Below are positions 1 to 5,426 of a stretch of 5,426 nucleotides of DNA, piece by piece. The stretch is from Oscillospiraceae bacterium (GTDB lineage Bacteria > Bacillota > Clostridia > Oscillospirales > Ruminococcaceae). Both the position numbers and the translations under genes were made by a program. A model generated the notes under the pieces. That model was given only the letters and a program-made list of their open reading frames with translations, ran no database searches and was not told the origin of the DNA. The stretch is taken from contig WQXP01000092.1 of NCBI GenBank assembly GCA_009784765.1, positions 1-5,426 of the forward strand, read 5' to 3'. Within the stretch, counting starts at the first letter, position 1. Every line of letters starts with the position of its first letter.

Positions 1-866
1 CTCTTGCGAACAGTATCGAGAAGATGACAACGGATATGATTAGCTATATCGACAACCTTACCGCTGTTACCGCCGAAAAAGAACGCATCGGCGCAGAGTT
101 GTCGGTTGCGACGAAAATTCAGGCGAGTATGCTCCCGCGAGAGTTTCCGCGCACAGAGCGAATTGAACTTTTCGCGAGTATGCAGCCCGCAAAAGAAGTC
201 GGCGGCGATTTCTATGACTTCTTCTATGTGGACGAAAACACTCTCGCAGTTGTAATGGCGGACGTTTCCGGCAAAGGAGTACCTGCTGCGCTGTTTATGG
301 TTGTCGCGAAAACCCTGATTAAGACTAACGCTCTTCGGGGGCTGTCCCCCGCAGAGGTCTTCGAAATCAGCAACAATCTGCTCTGTGAAAACAACGACGC
401 GCAGATGTTCGTTACTGCGTTCATGGGATTTTTGAACATTCCCACAGGCAGGTTCACTTTCGTGAACGCAGGGCATAATCCGCCAATCCTCAAGCGCAAG
501 GCAGACAGGCAGGCTCGCGCAGGTATGGACTACGGCAACCAAGTTCATATAAGCGGAGTGTGGGGCTGGCTTAAAACGAAAGTCGGCTTTGTACTGGCGG
601 GCATGGAAGACATGAGCTTTGTTCAGAGCGAAATCGTCTTAGAGGCGGGCGACGAGCTGTTTCTTTACACCGACGGAGTCACGGAAGCCCATGACATCAA
701 CAACAATCTATTCTCTGACCCGAAACTGCTTGAAGTCGCGAATGTATTCGAGTATAATACCCTCGAAGAGTTTACCGACTTGCTCAAGGGTGAAATTGAC
801 GCGTTTGCAGGGGAAGCTCCTCAAGCAGACGATATAACTACGCTGATGTTGAGATTCAAGGGCTGA
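1..866 (+). CDS. SpoIIE/RsbU-type PP2C serine phosphatase, HAMP-linked (5' partial)
   Basis: The reading frame is open to the left edge, so the ATG at 24 is probably internal and the N-terminus lies outside the window. Visible residues begin LANSIEKMT, which looks like the second helix of a HAMP domain running into a coiled coil (NLTAVTAEKERIGAEL). A PPM/SpoIIE catalytic domain follows. The metal-binding acidic motifs are all present: GGDFYD (about 60-65 counted from the ATG at 24), ADVSGKG (79-85), YTDGVTEA (215-222) and ADDIT (268-272). NAGHNPP (148-154) is also typical of the family. Proteins of this family dephosphorylate phosphoserine on anti-sigma-factor antagonists (STAS proteins) in partner-switching cascades. 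The HAMP link suggests a membrane sensor whose input domain is upstream. Compared with the usual family pattern there are about 20 extra residues (160-180) between NAGHNPP and the GFVLAGME segment. No partner antagonist or anti-sigma gene is in the window. Family assignment is secure; substrate and signal are unknown. Confidence 0.93.
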   Translation, partial: LANSIEKMTTDMISYIDNLTAVTAEKERIGAELSVATKIQASMLPREFPRTERIELFASMQPAKEVGGDFYDFFYVDENTLAVVMADVSGKGVPAALFMVVAKTLIKTNALRGLSPAEVFEISNNLLCENNDAQMFVTAFMGFLNIPTGRFTFVNAGHNPPILKRKADRQARAGMDYGNQVHISGVWGWLKTKVGFVLAGMEDMSFVQSEIVLEAGDELFLYTDGVTEAHDINNNLFSDPKLLEVANVFEYNTLEEFTDLLKGEIDAFAGEAPQADDITTLMLRFKG

Positions 867-869
867 TTG

Positions 870-890
870 TCTTTAATTAACAAAGATTTT
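870..890 (+). terminator. Weak candidate terminator after the phosphatase gene
   Basis: A 5-bp A/T-rich stem (TCTTT 870-874 with AAAGA 882-886, loop of 7) sits 3 bases after the stop codon and is followed by TTTT. The stem is too weak for a convincing intrinsic terminator. It is the only candidate of that form between the phosphatase and the downstream promoter; a second 5-bp hairpin (TACCC 900-904 with GGGTA 910-914) has no U-tract. Confidence 0.2.
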
Positions 891-917
891 ACATTAGCAT
901 ACCCCCCAAGGGTACTG

Positions 918-944
918 TTAAACTTTGACGAAGTTTGATATAAT
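918..944 (+). promoter_or_regulatory. Extended -10 promoter of the chemoreceptor gene, with upstream dyad
   Basis: TATAAT at 939-944 is preceded by TG at 936-937, giving the extended -10 form TGnTATAAT. No good -35 exists at 17 bp (TGTTAA, 916-921), which suits an extended -10 promoter. The TTGACG at 925-930 is only 8 bp from the -10 and cannot serve as its -35. Predicted start of transcription is near 951. An inverted repeat, AAACTT (920-925) with AAGTTT (931-936), covers the area just upstream of the -10 and could bind a regulator (inference). No flagellar sigma-28 type promoter was seen. Confidence 0.65.
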
Positions 945-946
945 AA

Positions 947-977
947 ATTACGTTGTGTGCTTTTCACGCAACGTAAT
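947..977 (+). promoter_or_regulatory. 13-bp inverted repeat at the transcription start / 5' leader hairpin
   Basis: Bases 947-959 pair with 965-977 through 13 consecutive pairs, including one G-U, around the 5-base loop CTTTT (960-964). The predicted start of transcription (about 951) falls inside the left arm. The element could therefore be an operator across +1, or a hairpin at the extreme 5' end of the mRNA that protects the transcript. The sequence does not decide between these. It lacks a following U-tract, so it is not an attenuator of the usual kind. Confidence 0.6.
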
Positions 978-1008
978 CTATTTAATTAAAGAGGAAAAGA
1001 AAACAATC

Positions 1009-2700
1009 ATGAAAAACCTGAAAGTCAGAACGAAGCTGTTCATCAGTTTCACCGTTGTTGTTACTCTCGCTGTTGTTGTCGGCGTTGTCGGGATTGTCGG
1101 AATGTTGCAAATCGCACAGTCCGGCGATAATATGTACCGGGAAATAACAGCCCCGCTTCCATATCTTGCGCGGATTCAAGAGACTCTGCAAAATGCACGG
1201 GTTCAAGTGCGGGAAATGGTGCTTTCTGCTAAAGACGGGGATATGACCGGCGTTGACCGCTCCATGGAGCTTATACTTGAGTTAGTTGCTCTGCAAGACG
1301 AACAGCTTAATACTTATGCGCAAACCCTTTCACCGGGTCAACGGGAAACGCTCTTTAACAGGGCGCGTGATATTTACGAAAATCAACTAATCGACACGGT
1401 AGTTGCCATTAACGTAGCCTGTAAAGAGCTAAATTTCGTCGAAGTCGGACGGCGCATGGAAACCTGCCGCATTCTCAGCGACGAAATCCTCGGCATTTAT
1501 GACGAAATGCTTGTCATTACCGTTACACGCTCGCAAGAGGCGGCGCAAGGCGGGAACAATATCGCGAATATGTCCCTCGCTTTTATCGTCGCCGCACTTA
1601 TTTTTGTTGTGGTTGTTGCTTTGTCACTCACGGCATATATTACGTCTTTAATCGGTAAACCGCTTTCATTCATGTCTCGCGCCCTTGAGCAAGTCGGCTC
1701 TCGCGGAGACCTCACCATTCCCGCAGATATTGGTGCTTCAGCGCAGGAATGTGCCTCTTGGGGCGACGAAATCGGTTCTTGCGCGCGTTCTTTCGGCGGG
1801 CTGATTGCACACTTGAGCGAAGTCAGCAGAACCCTTGAAGAAATCTCAAAGGGGAATCTGAGCGTGAATGTTACGCAACTTTCGGACGCAGACAATATCG
1901 GGCGTTCCCTCAAGGCACTGCTTGACAACTTAAACGATATGTTCGGGCAAATCCGTGAGGCTTCTAACCAAGTTACGTCAGGTTCGGGTCAAGTCGCGGA
2001 CGGGGCTTCTGCTCTCGCAAGCGGCGCGACACAACAAGCGGCGACGCTTCAGCAAATCTCTGCAAGCATTTCAGACATTTCTGAAAAGACTCAGGAAAAC
2101 GCCGTGAGAACCTCACAAGCGGCAGAGCTTGCTCATACGATTATGGGCAGTGCCGAAAAGGGCAGCGACCAAATGGCGCAGATGATTGCCGCAGTCAACG
2201 AAATCAACGCCGCGAACCAAAACATCAGCAAGGTGATTAAAGTAATCGACGACATTGCATTCCAAACTAACATTCTTGCGCTGAACGCCGCAGTAGAAGC
2301 CGCGCGTGCAGGTGCGGCGGGAAAAGGTTTTGCAGTTGTTGCAGAAGAAGTTCGTAACCTTGCGGCTAAGTCTGCCGAGTCCGCTAAAGACACGAGCAGT
2401 CTGATTGCCAATTCTATGCAGAAAGCCACACTCGGAACGCAAATCGCGGATAATACCGCAAAAAGCCTTCGTGAAATCGTCAGCGGAATTGAGCAAAGCG
2501 ACGTGATTATTGCCGAAATTGCACGTTCATCAAGTGAGCAGAATGTAGCTATCAGACAAATCAACGACGCTGTCGGCGGAGTTACCGATGTAGTTCAGCA
2601 GAACTCTGCGACTGCCGAGCAGTCTGCCGCTGCAAGCGAGGAAATGAGCGGTCAAGCGAATATGCTCGAAGGGCTTGTGAAAAAATTCAGGTTGCGATAA
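1009..2700 (+). CDS. Methyl-accepting chemotaxis protein, transmembrane
   Basis: This 563-residue chemoreceptor starts at ATG 1009. The frame extends back to a TTG at 925, but that lies upstream of the predicted transcription start, and [11 protein letters not shown] followed by a hydrophobic segment is a standard receptor beginning. GAGG at 991-994 precedes the ATG by 14 bases, a slightly long spacing. Order: TM1 about 11-33; a mostly helical extracytoplasmic domain 34-187, compatible with a four-helix-bundle sensor; TM2 about 188-213; HAMP about 210-265; a second HAMP-like unit about 268-315 ([10 protein letters not shown]); signalling domain about 316-563. The CheA/CheW-binding hairpin tip is clear ([20 protein letters not shown] at 413-432, then [15 protein letters not shown]). 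The tip reads ARAGAAGKG where family members commonly have E or Q after ARAG. No C-terminal CheR-tethering pentapeptide is present. It signals to the CheA kinase; its ligand is unknown. No other che genes are in view. Confidence 0.96.
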   Translation: MKNLKVRTKLFISFTVVVTLAVVVGVVGIVGMLQIAQSGDNMYREITAPLPYLARIQETLQNARVQVREMVLSAKDGDMTGVDRSMELILELVALQDEQLNTYAQTLSPGQRETLFNRARDIYENQLIDTVVAINVACKELNFVEVGRRMETCRILSDEILGIYDEMLVITVTRSQEAAQGGNNIANMSLAFIVAALIFVVVVALSLTAYITSLIGKPLSFMSRALEQVGSRGDLTIPADIGASAQECASWGDEIGSCARSFGGLIAHLSEVSRTLEEISKGNLSVNVTQLSDADNIGRSLKALLDNLNDMFGQIREASNQVTSGSGQVADGASALASGATQQAATLQQISASISDISEKTQENAVRTSQAAELAHTIMGSAEKGSDQMAQMIAAVNEINAANQNISKVIKVIDDIAFQTNILALNAAVEAARAGAAGKGFAVVAEEVRNLAAKSAESAKDTSSLIANSMQKATLGTQIADNTAKSLREIVSGIEQSDVIIAEIARSSSEQNVAIRQINDAVGGVTDVVQQNSATAEQSAAASEEMSGQANMLEGLVKKFRLR

Positions 2701-2715
2701 GCCTTTGCCCCTTCA

Positions 2716-2782
2716 TAATTATGCTGCTCCGGTATATGTAACAGATAGTATGTTTGTTACATATACTGGAGCAGCATAATTA
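2716..2782. repeat. 28-bp near-perfect inverted repeat between two genes
   Basis: Left arm 2716-2743 pairs with right arm 2755-2782 at all 28 positions. The only non-Watson-Crick pair is G2731-T2767, which is a G-U wobble in RNA from the + strand. The loop is 11 bases (2744-2754). The arms carry the core GCTGCTCC / GGAGCAGC with A/T-rich outer ends TAATTA. Neither side has a U-tract, so it is not a normal intrinsic terminator in either direction. It begins 16 bases after the chemoreceptor stop and ends one base before the SD of the next gene. Possible roles are an mRNA processing or stabilising hairpin, a translational control element, or a small palindromic mobile repeat. Flanking TA dinucleotides would fit a mariner/IS630-type MITE. 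The sequence alone does not choose. Confidence 0.9.
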
Positions 2783-2783
2783 C

Positions 2784-2788
2784 GGAGG
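2784..2788 (+). promoter_or_regulatory. Strong ribosome binding site of the NHL gene
   Basis: GGAGG lies 8 bases before the ATG at 2797, close to ideal, and fixes that start. An in-frame TAG at 2746-2748 and the absence of another start codon between them exclude an N-terminal extension. The site abuts the base of the 28-bp hairpin and stays single-stranded when the hairpin folds. Confidence 0.88.
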
Positions 2789-2796
2789 ATAAAATC

Positions 2797-4182
2797 ATGA
2801 ACGATTATCTTGACACCTTTAACTACAGTGCGTTCCTGTACGCGGGAACAGGGATTGGCGGGTTCAACGGAAACAAGGGCAAGAACCCTATTCCCGATGT
2901 GCCTGTTGCAATCGCGCAAATCAACCACCCCCGCGGGCTTTCGGCGGATTATCTCGGCAACCTTTATTTCGCGGACGAGTACAACGGCTCGGTGCGAGTT
3001 GTAACCTTTGATGACACGATGCAGCGAGTTGTCCGTACTATTGTCGGCACGGGGGAGGAGGCGGGTTCAGCTCAGCCCCCCGACGGCGTAATCGCTCAGG
3101 GAATCGAAATGTATGAGCCGATGGCAGTCGATGTTTCGACGGATTGCCGACACGTGGTTTTCCTTGACACGGACAGCCACTTAGTCATGCTTTTAGACAT
3201 GGAACACCCGGCGGGGGTGTATGAGAAGGACATCTACTACAAAGGCTCGCTCCTGTACGCGGCGGGAACCCATTACCCTGCAGGGCCGTGGCTTACTCAC
3301 CTTGCAGGAAAGTATATTTCCGGCTCTGCGGGCGGGTATTATGAGCCACCCGACCACAACCCCGACGAGGCGCGGTTTAATACTCCGCAGGGAGTAGTAA
3401 TCAACGGCGCGGGGGACTGTATTTACGTCGCGGACAGTAATAACAACGTCATTCGCGTTTTGCGCAAGAGCGATAAGTTCAAGGGGTGGGAAGTCTTTCA
3501 CTTTGCGGGAAGCAAGACCGCCTCTGCGGGATATGGCGGCGACGGCGGTTTAGCGGAGAATGCTCTGCTTAACCACCCAATCGGGATTGCCCTTGACTCC
3601 ACCGACGAGAATCTCTATATCGCGGACATGAATAATCACCGCGTGCGTAAAATCCACATTGCCAGCGGAATTATTACCACTGTTGCGGGGAACGGGCAAA
3701 TCCCGCCTAATCAGTACACCAATGTCAACGACGGGACTGTGGCGCAGCTCGGGCAGCCCCTCAATCAAACCGCGTTGTTTAAGTATCTCAGCGATGTTGC
3801 CTTAGATGAGCATAACAATATCTATATTGCCGACCAGAGCCAAAACCGCATTCGCAAAGTTAAAGCAGATTTGAGCGAGATTCGCACAATCTACGGTAAC
3901 GGTTATGAAGTCTACGTCAAAGCTCCGCGCGGAATTGACGTGAACTGGGCGGGGGAAGTTTTCGCCAGCGATACCGAAGGTGCGAAAATCTGGCGGCTTG
4001 TTCCTGAAGGTCTGAACGACAACAACTATCCCGACCCGCCGCAGTGCCGCTCCGCCCGCGTCCTCTGCGTGCCTTTATCAGCGAAAAAACGCACAGTCGG
4101 CAAGCCGCTGACAGGCGGCGGGTTCGAATTCGAAGTCGTGGATTTAGGCGGCAAAGTCGTTTCAAGGGCGAAAAACAGCTGA
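2797..4182 (+). CDS. NHL-repeat beta-propeller protein with truncated pilin-like C-terminal tail
   Basis: The product has 461 residues and about six NHL-type repeats, recognised by hP.Gh.hD..GNhYhAD..N..hR: around 43-69, 106-133, 195-222, 258-286, 329-355 and 376-401. Six blades suit a closed six-bladed propeller of the NHL class, usually a binding scaffold; no catalytic site is evident. Linkers resemble the VAGNG / AGTG / GYGGDGG loops seen between NHL blades. There is no signal peptide or membrane segment and the start is well fixed, so a cytoplasmic location is inferred. The tail from about 422 (SAKKRTVGKPLTGG then FEFEVVD) resembles the first strands of Spy0128/FctA pilin isopeptide domains, but the stop falls after AKNS, where that domain would continue. 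It is probably cotranscribed with the chemoreceptor. Fold: confident. Function: unknown. Confidence 0.88.
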   Translation: MNDYLDTFNYSAFLYAGTGIGGFNGNKGKNPIPDVPVAIAQINHPRGLSADYLGNLYFADEYNGSVRVVTFDDTMQRVVRTIVGTGEEAGSAQPPDGVIAQGIEMYEPMAVDVSTDCRHVVFLDTDSHLVMLLDMEHPAGVYEKDIYYKGSLLYAAGTHYPAGPWLTHLAGKYISGSAGGYYEPPDHNPDEARFNTPQGVVINGAGDCIYVADSNNNVIRVLRKSDKFKGWEVFHFAGSKTASAGYGGDGGLAENALLNHPIGIALDSTDENLYIADMNNHRVRKIHIASGIITTVAGNGQIPPNQYTNVNDGTVAQLGQPLNQTALFKYLSDVALDEHNNIYIADQSQNRIRKVKADLSEIRTIYGNGYEVYVKAPRGIDVNWAGEVFASDTEGAKIWRLVPEGLNDNNYPDPPQCRSARVLCVPLSAKKRTVGKPLTGGGFEFEVVDLGGKVVSRAKNS

Positions 4183-4203
4183 TTTTGCTTTATGCTAACG
4201 CAC

Positions 4204-4250
4204 ATTCAAAAAGTTTTCGAAAACTTTTCGAAAACTTTTTGAATTTTTTT
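4204..4250 (+). terminator. Strong intrinsic terminator
   Basis: A perfect 16-bp stem (4204-4219 with 4229-4244) around a 9-base loop (AAAACTTTT) runs directly into seven T residues (4244-4250). It lies 21 bases after the NHL stop and ends the chemoreceptor-NHL transcript. The stem contains internally repeated GTTTTCGAAAAC-like palindromes, so alternative pairings exist. The minus-strand side has no T-tract, so it works in one direction. Confidence 0.9.
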
Positions 4251-4260
4251 CAAAAAACTA

Positions 4261-4289
4261 TTGACAAGCTCATTTTTATGTGGTATAAT
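4261..4289 (+). promoter_or_regulatory. Consensus sigma-70/sigma-A promoter of the tRNA cluster
   Basis: TTGACA (4261-4266) and TATAAT (4284-4289) are both perfect and separated by exactly 17 bp. A TG at 4281-4282 adds the extended -10 element. Transcription should start around 4296, about 37 bases before tRNA-Met. The leader begins with a possible 6-bp hairpin (TGTCGT 4296-4301 with ACGACA 4310-4315). Such strength is typical of stable RNA promoters. Confidence 0.93.
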
Positions 4290-4332
4290 ATTTTATGTCG
4301 TCTAAAGTAACGACACTTTCTACGCATTTTCA

Positions 4333-4406
4333 GGCGGCATAGCTCAGCTGGCTAGAGCACTCGGTTCATACCCGGGGTGTCGTTGGTTCAAATCCGACTG
4401 CCGCTA
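4333..4406 (+). tRNA. tRNA-Met (anticodon CAU)
   Basis: A complete cloverleaf is visible. The acceptor arm is GGCGGCA (4333-4339) with TGCCGCT (4399-4405, first pair G-U). The D stem is GCTC/GAGC. The anticodon stem is CTCGG/CCGGG around loop TTCATAC, with CAT at 4367-4369. The T arm is GTTGG/CCGAC with loop TTCAAAT. The 1-72 position is paired and the overall sequence resembles bacterial elongator tRNA-Met. A lysidine-modified tRNA-Ile also carries CAU in the gene, but the body looks like methionine. CCA is not next to the discriminator A4406; the gene reads TCG and then CCA (4410-4412). Confidence 0.93.
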
Positions 4407-4462
4407 TCGCCAATTGATAATTGACAAATGACAGTTAAATCTTTCATCTGTCAACTCTTTTC
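4407..4462 (+). other. Spacer between the two tRNAs, with small hairpin
   Basis: This is a 56-base A/T-rich spacer. TGACAG (4429-4434) can pair with CTGTCA (4448-4453), and an alternative pairing joins TTGACA (4421-4426) with TGTCAA (4449-4454). The TTGACA has no -10 at a suitable distance, so it is not read as a second promoter. The spacer is probably removed during processing of a two-tRNA precursor. Confidence 0.45.
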
Positions 4463-4534
4463 GGCCCGTTGGTCAAGCGGCTAAGATTTCGCCCTTTCAC
4501 GGCGAAGACAAGGGTTCGATTCCCTTACGGGTCA
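4463..4534 (+). tRNA. tRNA-Glu (anticodon UUC)
   Basis: The acceptor arm is GGCCCGT (4463-4469) with ACGGGTC (4527-4533). The anticodon stem TCGCC/GGCGA encloses loop CTTTCAC, with TTC at 4496-4498. The T arm is AAGGG/CCCTT with loop TTCGATT. The discriminator is A4534 and no CCA is encoded. It shares the upstream tRNA promoter. Its 3' end faces an integrase gene, so the T arm and acceptor end are the likely chromosomal attachment site of a mobile element. Confidence 0.94.
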
Positions 4535-4558
4535 AAGAAAATCAAGAGATGTTAGAAG

Positions 4559-4599
4559 TCCGCGGATTGGTTCTATGAGCCACTCCGCGGGTTTTCTTT
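4559..4599 (+). terminator. Intrinsic terminator of the tRNA cluster
   Basis: CCGCGGA (4560-4566) pairs with TCCGCGG (4584-4590). After one mismatch the stem continues for 6 more pairs (4568-4573 with 4577-4582, including one G-U), closing on a 3-base loop. TTTTCTTT (4592-4599) follows. It ends the tRNA transcript. The minus-strand side lacks a T-tract, so it would not clearly stop the oncoming integrase transcript. Confidence 0.87.
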
Positions 4600-4616
4600 A
4601 TAAGCCGAAAATGCGA

Positions 4617-4640
4617 CTTGGTATTTACTTTGGTATTTAC
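4617..4640. repeat. Tandem 12-bp direct repeat near the integrase 3' end
   Basis: Two adjacent copies of (C/T)TTGGTATTTAC occupy 4617-4628 and 4629-4640 and differ only in the first base. They lie between the probable tRNA-Glu attachment site and the integrase stop. Short direct repeats in this position are often arm-type binding sites for tyrosine recombinases; that role is inferred here. Confidence 0.6.
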
Positions 4641-4661
4641 GGCACAATTGGCAGTCCTGCC

Positions 4662-5426
4662 TTAGAACGTGATGAACGGTTCGTCGTTTGCTTCTTCCTC
4701 CGCTTCGCGGATTTCGTGTGAGTAGATTTGAAGTGTAACCGCAGGATTCTCATGTCCGAGCATCTTGCTGATTTTAACGATGTTCACGCCTCGGTGGATA
4801 AGCAGTGAAGCGAACAAGTGCCTGAACTGGTGGATTCCATAAAATGGTAGTCCGTTTGCTTGGCTGAATCCTTGTAGCCACTCGTAGGGTGTTTGGTAGT
4901 TCATGGGTTCGCCGTTCCACTTGGTAAAAAGCCTGCCGTTGTCAACCCACTTACTGCCGAGTCGTTTGCGTTCGCTCGTCTGCTCTTCTTGATACTTGCG
5001 TACCAAGTCGATGATTTTGGGCGAGAAATTCAGCGTTCGTCTTGAAGCCTCGGTCTTTGGTGTGTCAGTATAATCGCCGAGGTCGCGATTATAAAGAGCG
5101 GTTCGGCGGATTTTGACTTTGTTTTTCGTCCAGTCAAAGTCCTTGTACATGAGTCCCAGAATTTCTCCGCGGCGTGCGCCGCTGTGAGCAATTAGATTAA
5201 AAAAGACGCGATACTTCAATGGTGCAGACTCTAACGCCTCTAAGAATATCTTCAGTTCAGCCTCGGAATAAATTTCCTTTTCTTGGCGTTTGATTTTCGG
5301 GACTTTTACACCCTTGCAAGGACTTTCGCTCATTATCCGCATATCTACTGCGTGAGTAAAGACGCATGATATGAAACTCAAGTAGTGCCGAATCGTCTTT
5401 GGTGAAAGCGGTTTGCCGGTTTTCTC
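4662..5426 (-). CDS. Tyrosine recombinase / phage-type integrase (5' partial)
   Basis: The frame is open to the right window edge, so the N-terminus is missing and the TTG at 5381 is internal. The 254 visible residues start in the SAM-like core-binding domain (GKPLSPKTIRHYL) and include the full catalytic domain. Catalytic residues, counted from the TTG at 5381: R70 in SGARRGE, K109 in TPKTEASRR, H184 and R187 in HQFRH, H210 in MLGHENP and the tyrosine nucleophile Y220 in LQIYSH. All six are intact, so the enzyme is probably active. The usual helical-bundle and arm-binding N-terminal parts would be beyond the edge. The gene reads toward tRNA-Glu, ending 127 bases from it, as in many elements integrated into tRNA genes. 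It cuts and rejoins DNA between attP and attB through a 3'-phosphotyrosine intermediate. Whether the element is a prophage, ICE or island cannot be told. Confidence 0.93.
   Translation of the reverse strand, partial: EKTGKPLSPKTIRHYLSFISCVFTHAVDMRIMSESPCKGVKVPKIKRQEKEIYSEAELKIFLEALESAPLKYRVFFNLIAHSGARRGEILGLMYKDFDWTKNKVKIRRTALYNRDLGDYTDTPKTEASRRTLNFSPKIIDLVRKYQEEQTSERKRLGSKWVDNGRLFTKWNGEPMNYQTPYEWLQGFSQANGLPFYGIHQFRHLFASLLIHRGVNIVKISKMLGHENPAVTLQIYSHEIREAEEEANDEPFITF

Noticed and set aside
925..944. TTGACG (925-930) as -35 with TATAAT (939-944)
   Set aside because: The spacing is only 8 bp, far from the 16-18 needed.
925..1008. N-terminal extension of the chemoreceptor from a TTG at 925
   Set aside because: The TTG lies upstream of the -10 hexamer and predicted transcription start, the extension covers a hairpin, and the ATG at 1009 begins a typical receptor N-terminus with an SD upstream.
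947..1008. Riboswitch (for example cyclic di-GMP) in the chemoreceptor leader
   Set aside because: The leader is about 58 bases with a single simple hairpin and lacks the conserved core of any riboswitch I recognise.
2113..2564. Two minus-strand open frames opposite the chemoreceptor signalling domain
   Set aside because: They are antisense shadows of a strongly conserved coding region, with no recognisable domain and no promoter or SD seen.
2716..2782. The 28-bp hairpin as a rho-independent terminator
   Set aside because: The bases after the stem are CGGAGGAT on + and ATGAAGGG on -, with no U-tract either way.
3193..3768. Minus-strand open frames opposite the NHL gene
   Set aside because: They are shadow frames; the + strand carries a clear repeat protein across the whole interval.
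4044..4310. 88-codon + strand reading frame at the end of the NHL gene
   Set aside because: It overlaps the NHL gene in another frame, runs through the intrinsic terminator and into the tRNA promoter, has Arg-rich composition typical of a shadow frame and has no ribosome binding site of note.
4421..4450. Separate promoter for tRNA-Glu using TTGACA at 4421-4426
   Set aside because: No TATAAT-like hexamer occurs 16-18 bp downstream; cotranscription from 4261-4289 explains it better.
4600..5426. CRISPR array or toxin-antitoxin genes near the integrase
   Set aside because: Only two adjacent 12-bp repeats without spacers are present, and no additional coding frame with domain character exists in the visible part.

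Overview
The window looks like a bacterial chromosome segment, most likely from a Bacillota/Clostridia-type organism. This is an inference from consensus sigma-A promoters, strong GGAGG-type ribosome binding sites, U-tailed intrinsic terminators and the flavour of the signalling proteins; no marker gene here fixes the taxon. It splits into a signalling block (1-4250), a two-gene tRNA cluster (4261-4599) and the edge of a probable integrated element (about 4600-5426).

Signalling block, all on + strand. A 5'-truncated SpoIIE/RsbU-type PP2C phosphatase (C-terminal tail of a HAMP-like helix, coiled coil, catalytic domain) ends at 866. A short regulatory interval follows, with an extended -10 promoter flanked by two dyad symmetries. 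It drives a complete transmembrane methyl-accepting chemotaxis protein (1009-2700). Sixteen bases past its stop begins a near-perfect 28-bp inverted repeat (2716-2782). The ribosome binding site of the next gene sits directly outside its base. That gene (2797-4182) encodes a six-repeat NHL beta-propeller without a signal peptide. Its last ~40 residues look like the beginning of a Spy0128/FctA-type pilin isopeptide domain, cut short by the stop codon. A strong intrinsic terminator (4204-4250) closes the unit.

tRNA cluster. A perfect TTGACA-17-TATAAT promoter drives tRNA-Met(CAU) and tRNA-Glu(UUC), and a hairpin/U-tract terminator follows. Neither tRNA has CCA directly after the discriminator base. 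In tRNA-Met a CCA lies three bases too far downstream.

Integrated element. A tyrosine recombinase with all expected catalytic residues lies on the minus strand. It reads toward the 3' end of tRNA-Glu, with a 12-bp tandem repeat between them. This is the classic arrangement for a prophage or integrative element using a tRNA gene as attachment site. The other end and the cargo lie outside the window.

The phosphatase, chemoreceptor and NHL protein may share a signalling theme, but only the last two are likely cotranscribed. I do not see a clearly new system. The best leads are the intercistronic 28-bp hairpin, the truncated pilin-like tail on a cytoplasmic propeller, and the tRNA-Glu/integrase junction.
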